From DAIPJH01 sp036770365 (GTDB lineage: Bacteria; Pseudomonadota; Alphaproteobacteria; Rickettsiales; UBA998), in assembly GCA_036770365.1 (NCBI GenBank), contig DAIPJH010000009.1, positions 17,864 to 81,863 on the forward strand: 64,000 bases of DNA, in the 5' to 3' direction. A program made the position numbers and the translations under genes. This document shows, piece by piece, positions 35,037-43,427 of this stretch. Within the stretch, counting starts at the first letter, position 1. Each line of letters opens with the position of its first letter. The notes under the pieces are model-generated. The model worked only from the letters and a program-made list of their open reading frames with translations, did no database searches and was not told the origin of the DNA.

Positions 35037-36107
35037 TTATTTCGAAAACAACAAGGTATCAAAACGTACGTCAACAGGATCATCCACCCACGTCACTGGC
35101 AGAGCATCCACAGGTGCAATCGTCACCACAGCTTGCGAACTAGATTCACCCACCTTAATACGCGTAATTTTTCCAGCAATCGTTTGATGCATCCCCGTGA
35201 AATTCAGCACCGCAAGATTATCAGTTGCCAAACGCACCGCTTGATCCGCAGGAACACGCGCCTCTACGTAGGGTTCAGCATCCACAGACGTAAGCGTGAC
35301 CAGCTCATCGCCTGTCGACACATCCCCATGATTTGCTACCAATAATTCTTTTACAATACAATCGCATGGACTGTCCACACTGACTGTATTGCCTTTTTCA
35401 GTTTGAATCGACACCAATGGCTGTCCTTTTTTAACCTTAGAATCCAACAATTTTGGTGGAAACAATGCTTTACCTGATGCCGTAGATACAACCGTCGAAG
35501 CGTCTGCCATCACTTCGCCCGAAGACGCAACCACGACAAAACTACGTTCATACATACCCATCACGATGTACGCTACCGCAGCAACAGATGCTGCCACCAC
35601 CAAACTTGAATAGAACAATTTACGCATTTTCATTTTAAAGAGCTGTGAGGCATTAAGACCAGCTTTATCCGAAGGGATAGAACGAGACTGCAATTGATTG
35701 TTACGCCCCACAATCTGAATAATATCACCTGCACGCACCACTTCGCCAGAAACATAAGCACCCACAACATATTGTAGCAACGACAGCTGACGCTCATTCA
35801 CGTTAGTAAAACGGAAACCTGCACGTTGCTTGCTGCGCTCAATATAACGCAACTCCAATTTCATAGGCATCGAGAGATCAAACCCCTCAAAACGAAACAG
35901 TAAATTCGCGTCAACAATATGCCCGACAGCAACACTGCTAGCGAACGCATCTTCATCAGAACCATCCCATGTCAGCGCAACGCCACTGCTGGACCAATCA
36001 TCAGTATCCAACGTAAAATCACCGATGCTCACCTTAATCGGCAATTGCAAACGAATATGCTGCCGTTGAACTTCTGATTCATGTACAATTGCTACTTTCG
36101 ATACCAT
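35037..36107 (-). CDS. alg44: Alginate co-polymerase Alg44 (PilZ plus HlyD-like periplasmic domain)
   Basis: 356 residues. The N-terminal PilZ domain has the c-di-GMP motifs RQHIR and DDWSSSG; a single membrane helix (SSLVVAASVAAVAYIVMGMY, about residues 182-201) follows, then a membrane-fusion-like periplasmic domain (about 205-356). In Pseudomonas, Alg44 binds c-di-GMP and activates the polymerase Alg8. It lies 9 bp after alg8 with AAGGG upstream. The intact PilZ motifs predict that polymerisation here is also c-di-GMP-dependent; no cyclase gene is in the window. Confidence 0.93.
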   Translation of the reverse strand: MVSKVAIVHESEVQRQHIRLQLPIKVSIGDFTLDTDDWSSSGVALTWDGSDEDAFASSVAVGHIVDANLLFRFEGFDLSMPMKLELRYIERSKQRAGFRFTNVNERQLSLLQYVVGAYVSGEVVRAGDIIQIVGRNNQLQSRSIPSDKAGLNASQLFKMKMRKLFYSSLVVAASVAAVAYIVMGMYERSFVVVASSGEVMADASTVVSTASGKALFPPKLLDSKVKKGQPLVSIQTEKGNTVSVDSPCDCIVKELLVANHGDVSTGDELVTLTSVDAEPYVEARVPADQAVRLATDNLAVLNFTGMHQTIAGKITRIKVGESSSQAVVTIAPVDALPVTWVDDPVDVRFDTLLFSK

Positions 36108-36116
36108 AAAACACCC

Positions 36117-37628
36117 TTACCCAACTAAAATATAACGCCAAAATTCAAGATTTGGCATGGTAATAATACCCGCCAATGTTGCCAATGCCCCCAAAAACAC
36201 TACCAATGCAAAGGCATGCATGTAAAGAGAGCTAAACTGAGTCAAACGCTCACGCAGCGAACTACGGTTTAATTGTAAAACCGTATTTTGACGAGTCCAT
36301 TTTTGTTTATCCAAGCGGAAAAGCACCATTGTTTTAATCAACGATCCCATAATTTGATTATAATACAACAAAAACGGATACCACGCCGACACGTGAGTCC
36401 GCCCAGCAAGCAAACTTAACGTAATAACATAACGCGTAAAACCCATCCACCAAATATAATACAAACATGCGAATGGCGTAATCGCAAAGGTTGCCATCAC
36501 GGCCATAGACAGCCCCGTCAAAGACGTCCACATCGACAAACGCTGATCAATCACGGTAATCCAAGGAAACCAAGCTAATTTCGATGGCCCAAGCGCAATC
36601 GCACGTGTATTCGTACGCAGCATATTACCAAACCAACGACGCATAAGCACTACCGAGCTTTGCAAAAAGCTTTCGTGCGGCGGAGTTTCGATCGTCACCA
36701 CGTTCACATCCGGCACGTATATCATCTGATAACCATGACGTGCCAAATAAAACCAAGACGATTTATCATCTCCTGTCAGAAACTTAAAGCGTCCCAAACG
36801 CCAATGATCCACCCAATCAAGCTCTACCTGCTGAATGAAATCAGGTCGACACAGCACCTCGGCCTTAAACATTGACATACGCCCTGTTAGTGTCAACACA
36901 CGGCGCGATAAACTCACCGACCCCATGTAAATATGACGCTGCGCAAAACGCATATTATACCATTCACGGAAAATTTGACGACCCTCTACTTCACAAGTCT
37001 CATCCGTGGTTAACGCTGTGATCTCAGGCATCGCGCCAAACAACGACGCCGTTTTATACAATGCTCCAGGGGATAACATGCTATCACCATCAATCACCGC
37101 CGCCACGGAAGTAGGTGGAGGTGACATTTTTGAAATCGCACGAAATCCACAAGCCAAAGCATCCCGCTTACCCGTACCAGCAATACGTACAAAGGTAAGT
37201 GTAATATGAGGCGGAGGCGACAATCTCTCAAATATCTGACGAATCAGCACCTCATCTGCACGCTCAACAATAGAGGCAACAATCGCCACGGGGCGACCAT
37301 ACATTATCGCTTCCTCAACAACGCTGGCATACACACGACGCGACGTTTCTGCACCAATACGAAAACTGGTCACCAACAGATACATCATCGCTGGCAAATC
37401 AGACGCATCCAACGCTTTCGCCTTGGCGCGCCATTTTGGAAACACAATATGTTGGAATATGTGGTAGCGAATCCAGTTCAATAACCCCCAGCTATACCGC
37501 CAAACAGCCAATCCACCAATCACAAACATAAAACTTTCAGAATACGGATCCCACACCACAGGCGGCAGCATCATCCCAAATGCCACCAACCCGAGAACAT
37601 ACAACAAATGCCCCCTTAAAACTGTCAT
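36117..37628 (-). CDS. alg8: Alginate polymerase Alg8 (GT2 glycosyltransferase)
   Basis: 503 residues with membrane segments at the N-terminus (about 8-45) and C-terminus (about 375-500) flanking a GT2 catalytic domain. AAVIDGDSML provides the metal-binding Asp residues, TGDDKSSWFY the acceptor-site motif and LMRRWFGNML the polymer-binding QxxRW equivalent. Alg8 adds mannuronate from GDP-mannuronate and extrudes the chain across the inner membrane. It is the first gene of the leftward alginate operon. algD, which would supply GDP-mannuronate, does not precede it here as it does in Pseudomonas. Confidence 0.93.
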   Translation of the reverse strand: MTVLRGHLLYVLGLVAFGMMLPPVVWDPYSESFMFVIGGLAVWRYSWGLLNWIRYHIFQHIVFPKWRAKAKALDASDLPAMMYLLVTSFRIGAETSRRVYASVVEEAIMYGRPVAIVASIVERADEVLIRQIFERLSPPPHITLTFVRIAGTGKRDALACGFRAISKMSPPPTSVAAVIDGDSMLSPGALYKTASLFGAMPEITALTTDETCEVEGRQIFREWYNMRFAQRHIYMGSVSLSRRVLTLTGRMSMFKAEVLCRPDFIQQVELDWVDHWRLGRFKFLTGDDKSSWFYLARHGYQMIYVPDVNVVTIETPPHESFLQSSVVLMRRWFGNMLRTNTRAIALGPSKLAWFPWITVIDQRLSMWTSLTGLSMAVMATFAITPFACLYYIWWMGFTRYVITLSLLAGRTHVSAWYPFLLYYNQIMGSLIKTMVLFRLDKQKWTRQNTVLQLNRSSLRERLTQFSSLYMHAFALVVFLGALATLAGIITMPNLEFWRYILVG

Positions 37629-37893
37629 GCTACGCCCGCCACATTACATTCATCTAAATGATACAAACGCAGCTTCTTAAACCCTAAAGCACATCTTGTA
37701 AATAATTAACAAACAAAAAGGATTAAACTTTTTTGCTCTGCACCATTTAGCCTCATCAAAAATACCACTATTAGCACCACCGAAGCAGCAAACTCCACGT
37801 CACAAAACAGAGATTCTGGTTGATTTACCCTTTCTTTACGATTAGTTAGTATTTTCCTGAAATTGCAAACATCAACCATCTGTTGGAGCAAGT
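37629..37893. promoter_or_regulatory. Divergent promoter region between alg8 and the SLR lipoprotein gene
   Basis: 265 bp, A/T-rich, between two divergent arms of the alginate locus. A TTGATT-N17-TAGTTA arrangement near 37819-37847 could be a sigma-70 type promoter for the rightward genes, and GGAG lies 7 nt before the ATG at 37894. I find no -24/-12 element and no strong palindrome. The short minus-strand frame inside it has no support. Confidence 0.35.
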
Positions 37894-40161
37894 ATGAAAT
37901 TCCGCGCTATAACCGCCGCACTTGTCGCAAGTTCTTGTATTTATCTCTCTGGCTGTAGCGTGACACTCCAAGAAAAAGAAGGTGCATCAGCCCTCTCTCA
38001 AGGACAAAACGCCGAGCAAGCACTACGCTATGAAGAAGCCGCAAAATTTTATCAAAAGGCGGCAGCGTCACATAATCAACGCGTACGTGCGCAAGCGCAA
38101 TATGAACTCGCAGGACTCTATAACAGCGGAAACGGCGTCCCCCTTAACCGTTCACAAGCAATCGCGCTCCTTACTCAAGCATCGTTAGCACAACATGAAT
38201 CCGCCACACTAGCACTTGCCGCCGCCTATGCTGAAGGAAATGGTATCCTCAAAAACACTGCCAAAGCAGAAGCACTACTGCAACCTCTTGTGACCACCAA
38301 CCCAGCGGCAGCCCTCGCTTATGTGCGCCTACATCAACAAAATCAAACACCTACCATAACGACAAATGCAGCCCTCTCAACAGAAGAAAGAGCATTACTA
38401 GATGACGCCATCCTTGCCCTTGGGTCACAAAGCTTCAATCACAATGACGATGCTGCATTAACACTCGCACGTGAATTCCGTGATGGTAAAACTATTGAAC
38501 AAAATGATGAAAAAGCACAAACATGGTATCGTTATGCAATCAAACTTGGCAACATCACCGCAGCTCAAGAACTTGCTAATTTCTGGCTAGAAAATCCAGA
38601 AAAATTTGCTGAACGTCAAGCCAATGCCATTCAATTGCTTGAACAGGCAGCAAAGCTTGGCAACATCAGTGCGATGGTTGATATTGCAGACGCTATGAAC
38701 ACCCCATCATCTAAACTCTACAATCCGACGAAAGCAATAACGTGGTACGAAAAAGCAACCCAAGCAGGTAGCCTAAGTGCCATGACCTCTCTCGGACGCA
38801 TCTACCTTGCATCAAACAACAAAACCCTAACCTATAAGGGTCTTAGTTTATTAGAAAAAGCCTCTGCCCATGAATATGGTTCTGCAAGCTTAGAACTCGG
38901 TCGTTACTATCGCGATGGTCGCGATGGAAAACCCAACTTTATCAAAGCTATCACGTATTTCCAACTAGCAAAAAACCAAGGAAATCCGAATGCAGACGCA
39001 GATATTGCGCTTGCTTACCTTAAGGGTCAAGGCGTCGGCATCAACAAAACCAAAGCCAAAGCATTGCTTGAGCAAGCAGCAAGCCAGAAAGTGACCAGTG
39101 CGATGCTCACTTTGGCCGACATGTTACAAGATGAACATAAAGGTAAAAACAGTACATCAAGTATACGCGCCCTCTCACTTTATGAACAAGCAGCCGCAGC
39201 AGGACTCATGTCGGCACATAAACGCCTCGGCGACGCTTACGCAGAAGGCATGATCACCACTCGTAACGATACAAAAGCCTTCAAGCACCACATGATCGCG
39301 GCTCAAGCCGGCAATGTAGGGGCAATAGAACATGTCGCAGATGCGTATCAAAATGCTCGTGGCATTGGAAAATCCAGCAAATCAGCCTTTGAATGGAATC
39401 TAAAAGCTGCCAAAGCAGATTCTGCTAAAGCAATGCTTGAGGTTGCCCTTGCTTACGATAGCGGCAATGGCGTTGCAAAAAACCGCGTCGAAGCAGATAC
39501 ATGGCTGCGTCGCGCCGTCAAACTAAAACCTGAAAGCGTGATGAGCGTCGCAGGAGCATATGAAAAAGGCAACGGCGTCCCGAAAATGCCTCAAAAAGCA
39601 ATCATGCTCTATGAACAAGCCGCCAAAGCTGGACAAGTCAAAGCTATGCATAAACTCGCTGATACCTATAACAAAGGCGAGATCGTGCCAATCAATCCGC
39701 AAAAAGCCTTTGAATGGACACAAAAAGCCGCCGCAAAGGGTGACATTGAGGCACAAGCAACCCTCGCAAAATCTTATATGAACGGCACAGGAACAGCACA
39801 AAACACTGACAAATCACTCGAAACGTATAAAAAACTTGCAGCAAGCGGCAACACAGATGCTATGCGCGCACTCGCCAGTGCCTACAGCGTAGGGGTCGGT
39901 GTAGAACAAAATCTTGCAACGGCGACACAATGGTACGAAAAAGCAGCAAATAAAGGCGACGCAGAGTCCCAATATCAACTTGGACTTGCCTATGCACGCG
40001 GTCTTGGCGTACAAGAAAGCAAAGATAAAGCGCGTATGTGGTTAGAAAAAGCATCAAAAAATGGTTACTCTGCTGCTGCCGCGATTTTGGAAACATTAAC
40101 CACGCCAGCACCAACCGCTACCGTACCAGCCCCCATCACTGAGTCAAAACCAGCAAACTAG
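37894..40161 (+). CDS. Sel1-like repeat outer-membrane lipoprotein (AlgK-like role)
   Basis: 755 residues. The N-terminus is a lipoprotein signal with lipobox LSGC (Cys21) and Ser-Val after it, predicting outer-membrane sorting. The rest is Sel1-like repeats of about 36 residues from residue 40 to the end (for example GNGVPLNRSQAIALL, GVGVEQNLATATQWYEKAANKG), with a Pro/Ala-rich tail. AlgK of Pseudomonas is likewise an SLR lipoprotein encoded next to the porin AlgE and required for its assembly; this gene is 9 bp before a porin gene. It is longer than AlgK, so orthology is inferred from architecture and position. Confidence 0.85.
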   Translation: MKFRAITAALVASSCIYLSGCSVTLQEKEGASALSQGQNAEQALRYEEAAKFYQKAAASHNQRVRAQAQYELAGLYNSGNGVPLNRSQAIALLTQASLAQHESATLALAAAYAEGNGILKNTAKAEALLQPLVTTNPAAALAYVRLHQQNQTPTITTNAALSTEERALLDDAILALGSQSFNHNDDAALTLAREFRDGKTIEQNDEKAQTWYRYAIKLGNITAAQELANFWLENPEKFAERQANAIQLLEQAAKLGNISAMVDIADAMNTPSSKLYNPTKAITWYEKATQAGSLSAMTSLGRIYLASNNKTLTYKGLSLLEKASAHEYGSASLELGRYYRDGRDGKPNFIKAITYFQLAKNQGNPNADADIALAYLKGQGVGINKTKAKALLEQAASQKVTSAMLTLADMLQDEHKGKNSTSSIRALSLYEQAAAAGLMSAHKRLGDAYAEGMITTRNDTKAFKHHMIAAQAGNVGAIEHVADAYQNARGIGKSSKSAFEWNLKAAKADSAKAMLEVALAYDSGNGVAKNRVEADTWLRRAVKLKPESVMSVAGAYEKGNGVPKMPQKAIMLYEQAAKAGQVKAMHKLADTYNKGEIVPINPQKAFEWTQKAAAKGDIEAQATLAKSYMNGTGTAQNTDKSLETYKKLAASGNTDAMRALASAYSVGVGVEQNLATATQWYEKAANKGDAESQYQLGLAYARGLGVQESKDKARMWLEKASKNGYSAAAAILETLTTPAPTATVPAPITESKPAN

Positions 40162-40170
40162 GAAATGCCC

Positions 40171-41469
40171 ATGTACACACATGCCACAACCACATTTTTT
40201 TCTCCTTCCCGCAAATCTGCACTCATGACCACAGTCATGAGCGTATGCTTGATGAACCTGCCTTGTACGGCTCAGGCACAGGATGTCATCCTCCCCGAAA
40301 CTGCCGCAGCCAAAACAGCAGAACCATCTGCACTTTGGAAACTCTCAGCAGGCGGCGACACTGCCCTGAATTATAATGACAATATTTACAAGGCAAAATC
40401 GAGCAAAACATCAGATATGTTTGCCACGATCGCGCCGAACGTCACTTTAGCATCTGATCTTGACCGTCATGCCCTTTCCGCTACCGCGAGCCTAGAAGCA
40501 GGACATTATTTCAAAGAACAAGATAATGATTACGTCGATGGCGGAGTCGAATCCAATGGACGCATTGATCTTGGCGAAATTACCGCACTTCATCTCAATG
40601 GTCTTTACGAAAAAGACCATATTGCGATCGGTTCTTTTGAGGACGATCCCAACGACCGTACGACCGAACCAACTACATTCAAACGTGGGGAGATAGGCGC
40701 AGCGTTTACTGTACGTCCAACCGATTATCTTTATGAAATTGGTGTCAAAGCAATCAGTTATGATTTTGACAACGTCACCCGTATCAACTCAACCCTCAAT
40801 ATCAACGATGACCGTGATCGTATGGAATATCACCCTTGGATTCGTACGGGTCTTTATACCAACAAAGACACTCTTGTGTACATCAAAGCAGATATGATGC
40901 AATACCGCTATGACGAACAAATCGACAGCACTGCAGTATTTGAACGCGATTCAGATGGCAAAGCACTCGGACTTGGCATTGAATTAGGCTCAGAAACAGG
41001 ACTACGCTGGTTAAATATCAATGTAGGTTATTTAGCACGCAATTTTGACAATAATTTTTACGATGATATCAGCACGGTTGGAGCAGAGGCACATGGTCAC
41101 TGGCAGCTTTCTCCAACATGGAAACTAATCGCCAACGCAAACCGCAGCATTGAAGAAACCACGCTTACGAACACATCTGCCTATATTCAATCACGGGTAC
41201 ATGGTATTTTATCGTATAAATTAACGGAAAACTGGGAATTAAAGGGTGACGCACGCTACACTCAAAATGACTTCCAAAACAATGGCATTGCAGGCGCAAG
41301 CAACCGCAAAGATGACACCTATGAAGCAGGTATCGGCGCAGGGTATGCGATCACCCCTGACTATCAAGCCAATATCGGGTATAGCCACGCAAAACGTTCA
41401 TCTAACCAATCCGCAGTGGAGTACGATGCCAATATCGCTCTGATTTCAATCTCAGCGAAGCTCAACTAG
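40171..41469 (+). CDS. Outer-membrane beta-barrel protein (putative polysaccharide porin in the AlgE position)
   Basis: 432 residues from the ATG at 40171 (AGGA 7 nt upstream; the ATG at 40165 is too close). A signal peptide ends near AQA-QDV. The rest shows alternating amphipathic beta strands ending in IALISISAKLN, and the opening GGDTALNYNDNIYKA resembles the BBP2_2 putative beta-barrel porin family, not Pseudomonas AlgE. Its pairing with the SLR lipoprotein suggests it is the export pore for the alginate-like polymer. A family search would be needed to confirm it; some BBP2_2 proteins have no known role. Confidence 0.75.
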   Translation: MYTHATTTFFSPSRKSALMTTVMSVCLMNLPCTAQAQDVILPETAAAKTAEPSALWKLSAGGDTALNYNDNIYKAKSSKTSDMFATIAPNVTLASDLDRHALSATASLEAGHYFKEQDNDYVDGGVESNGRIDLGEITALHLNGLYEKDHIAIGSFEDDPNDRTTEPTTFKRGEIGAAFTVRPTDYLYEIGVKAISYDFDNVTRINSTLNINDDRDRMEYHPWIRTGLYTNKDTLVYIKADMMQYRYDEQIDSTAVFERDSDGKALGLGIELGSETGLRWLNINVGYLARNFDNNFYDDISTVGAEAHGHWQLSPTWKLIANANRSIEETTLTNTSAYIQSRVHGILSYKLTENWELKGDARYTQNDFQNNGIAGASNRKDDTYEAGIGAGYAITPDYQANIGYSHAKRSSNQSAVEYDANIALISISAKLN

Positions 41470-41487
41470 GACAGCTTTAAGGTATAT

Positions 41488-42018
41488 TTAGCGATTCATA
41501 CCTTGTACTTGCTGAATATGATCGCAGACCTGCACCGAAGCACTACCACTTTGTGGCTGTGCCATCGTAATCATGTTCTCAGCCATCTGCAAATAAGCAG
41601 GTGGAGCGCACTCCGTCATGGTATGGTAGGCTGAAGATTGCTTAAAACTTTGTGCAAACGCAAGTGAAACCTTTTGGGCTTTATCAGGACTACCTGACTT
41701 ACACAACTGCGCCACTTGCTGCTGTACGGCATACCCCTGACGATTCATCTCTGAAAACGCTTGTGGGTTCTTCGCTTGCATACAGCTTTGTACATTCTGC
41801 ACCTGCGCAATCAAATTGGTCATGTTGGTCATATCTTGTGCTGTATTCGGCAATGAAACATCACCAAGTCCCACAGGACTCTTCGTCTGTGTCTGTTGTG
41901 TTGCTTCTCGCGCCACCGCTTCTTGCACTTCCTGCGCTGCCTGCACATCATAAGCCTGAGCCAAAGCAACACGCGACACACCCATCATCAACATCAACGC
42001 TAAACCCACACTACGCAT
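41488..42018 (-). CDS. Small exported protein of unknown function
   Basis: 176 residues with a clear signal peptide (LALMLMMGVSRVALA-QAYD). The mature part is Gln/Ala/Met-rich with four cysteines (in VQSCMQAK, VAQLCKSG, MTECAPPA and VQVCDHI), which could form two disulfides in the periplasm. GGAGG precedes the start. It converges with the porin gene and lies 49 bp after leuB. I do not recognise a family. Confidence 0.75.
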   Translation of the reverse strand: MRSVGLALMLMMGVSRVALAQAYDVQAAQEVQEAVAREATQQTQTKSPVGLGDVSLPNTAQDMTNMTNLIAQVQNVQSCMQAKNPQAFSEMNRQGYAVQQQVAQLCKSGSPDKAQKVSLAFAQSFKQSSAYHTMTECAPPAYLQMAENMITMAQPQSGSASVQVCDHIQQVQGMNR

Positions 42019-42067
42019 ACCATGCCTCCAACATTTTTTGCTAATATCGTCAGCATTCTACCACATA

Positions 42068-43192
42068 TTATGCAGCAATACCATACTGCGCAGAAAGACT
42101 TCCCAATGCCGTAATGACTGCATCACCCATTGCGACCGTGCCAACAACCTCTGAACCAACCCCAGCAATATCCCCTGTACGAATATTCTGCGCCAACACA
42201 TCTTTCACCGCAGCTTCTAACAGATCAGCCTCTTTGCCCAAATCAAACGAATAACGTAGCATCATCGCCACCGACAAAATCGTCGCAAGTGGATTCGCTT
42301 TATTTTGACCAGCAATATCAGGCGCAGAGCCGTGTACAGGTTCATACAATGCAGCACGTTTACCATCAATCTCTGCACCCAAAGACGCTGAAGGCAACAT
42401 CCCGAGCGACCCCGTCAACATCGCCGCGCAATCAGAAAGAATATCACCAAATAGATTATTGGTCACCATCACATCAAATTGCTTCGGATTACGCACCAAC
42501 TGCATCGCGGCATTATCAACATACATGTGCGAAAGTGCAACCTCAGGAAACTCCACCGCACCGACTTTAATTATTTCTTCGCGCCACATTTCAGTACATT
42601 CCAACACGTTTGCTTTATCGACCGAGCAAAGCTTTTTGCCGCGTTTCATCGCCAGATCAAACGCCACGCGTGCAATCCGCACCACTTCCCAGTCATGATA
42701 GATTTCGGTGTTACGACCCACGCGCACACCATTTTCCATCGTCACGCCGCGTGGTTCACCAAAGTAAATCCCTCCCGTCAACTCGCGTACGATCATGATG
42801 TCCAAACCACCAATCACTTCTTTTTTCAAGGTCGAAGCATCCGCCAGTGCGTCAAAACACATTGCAGGACGCAAATTCGCAAACAACCCCAATTCTTTAC
42901 GAATCCCCAACAACCCGCGCTCAGGACGCACGGCATAATCCAGCGATTCCCACTTAGGCCCACCCACTGCACCAAGAAGTACCGCGTCCGCTGCCTTTGC
43001 TTTAGTCACCGTCTCCGCAGGCAAAGGATTACCCACTGCGTCATATGCCGAACCGCCAATCAACGCACTGTCCATCACAAATTTCGTACTGCCACGTGCA
43101 GAAAACCAATCAAGTACTTTCACCGCTTCCGCGACAACTTCTGTCCCAATACCATCGCCCGCAAGCAACAAAATATTTTTGGTCTGGCTCAT
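42068..43192 (-). CDS. leuB: 3-isopropylmalate dehydrogenase LeuB
   Basis: 374 residues from the ATG at 43192 (GGAG 8 nt upstream; the frame extends to 43216 without support). LLLAGDGIGTEVV, GAVGGPKWE, RELTGGIYFGEPR, DKANVLE, MVTNNLFGDILSDCAAML and EPVHGSAPDIAG give the substrate, metal and NAD sites. It oxidatively decarboxylates 3-isopropylmalate in leucine synthesis. It is unlinked to leuC and leuD, which lie about 11 kb to the right on the other strand. Confidence 0.96.
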   Translation of the reverse strand: MSQTKNILLLAGDGIGTEVVAEAVKVLDWFSARGSTKFVMDSALIGGSAYDAVGNPLPAETVTKAKAADAVLLGAVGGPKWESLDYAVRPERGLLGIRKELGLFANLRPAMCFDALADASTLKKEVIGGLDIMIVRELTGGIYFGEPRGVTMENGVRVGRNTEIYHDWEVVRIARVAFDLAMKRGKKLCSVDKANVLECTEMWREEIIKVGAVEFPEVALSHMYVDNAAMQLVRNPKQFDVMVTNNLFGDILSDCAAMLTGSLGMLPSASLGAEIDGKRAALYEPVHGSAPDIAGQNKANPLATILSVAMMLRYSFDLGKEADLLEAAVKDVLAQNIRTGDIAGVGSEVVGTVAMGDAVITALGSLSAQYGIAA

Positions 43193-43427
43193 GTTTTCTC
43201 TCCTTTGCGCGCCCATTACGCAGATAATATGACTAATTCAGAACATTTGCGCGAACATATAATAGAAAGAAATCAAGAAGTCATCAGCAATTCTACCCTG
43301 TAACCAGCTCATCGCTTGTCACAAAAGCTTCACACAAGTCTCATTGTATTATGACCTCACCTCGCATACAATCACAAAGCAAATGTTTTTCATAAACTTA
43401 AACACTTAAAATCAGGTAATGCTAACC

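Noticed and set aside
37706..37891. Minus-strand frame of 61 codons between alg8 and the SLR lipoprotein gene
   Set aside because: No ribosome-binding site or family motif; its end runs up against the rightward gene start and the space is better explained as a divergent promoter region.
42479..43303. Plus-strand frame of 274 codons
   Set aside because: It is antisense to leuB over almost its whole length, its composition (many His, Arg, Cys) is typical of a shadow frame, and it has no ribosome-binding site.
43231..43305. 24-codon frame beginning MTNSEH
   Set aside because: Very short, no convincing ribosome-binding site and no recognisable motif.
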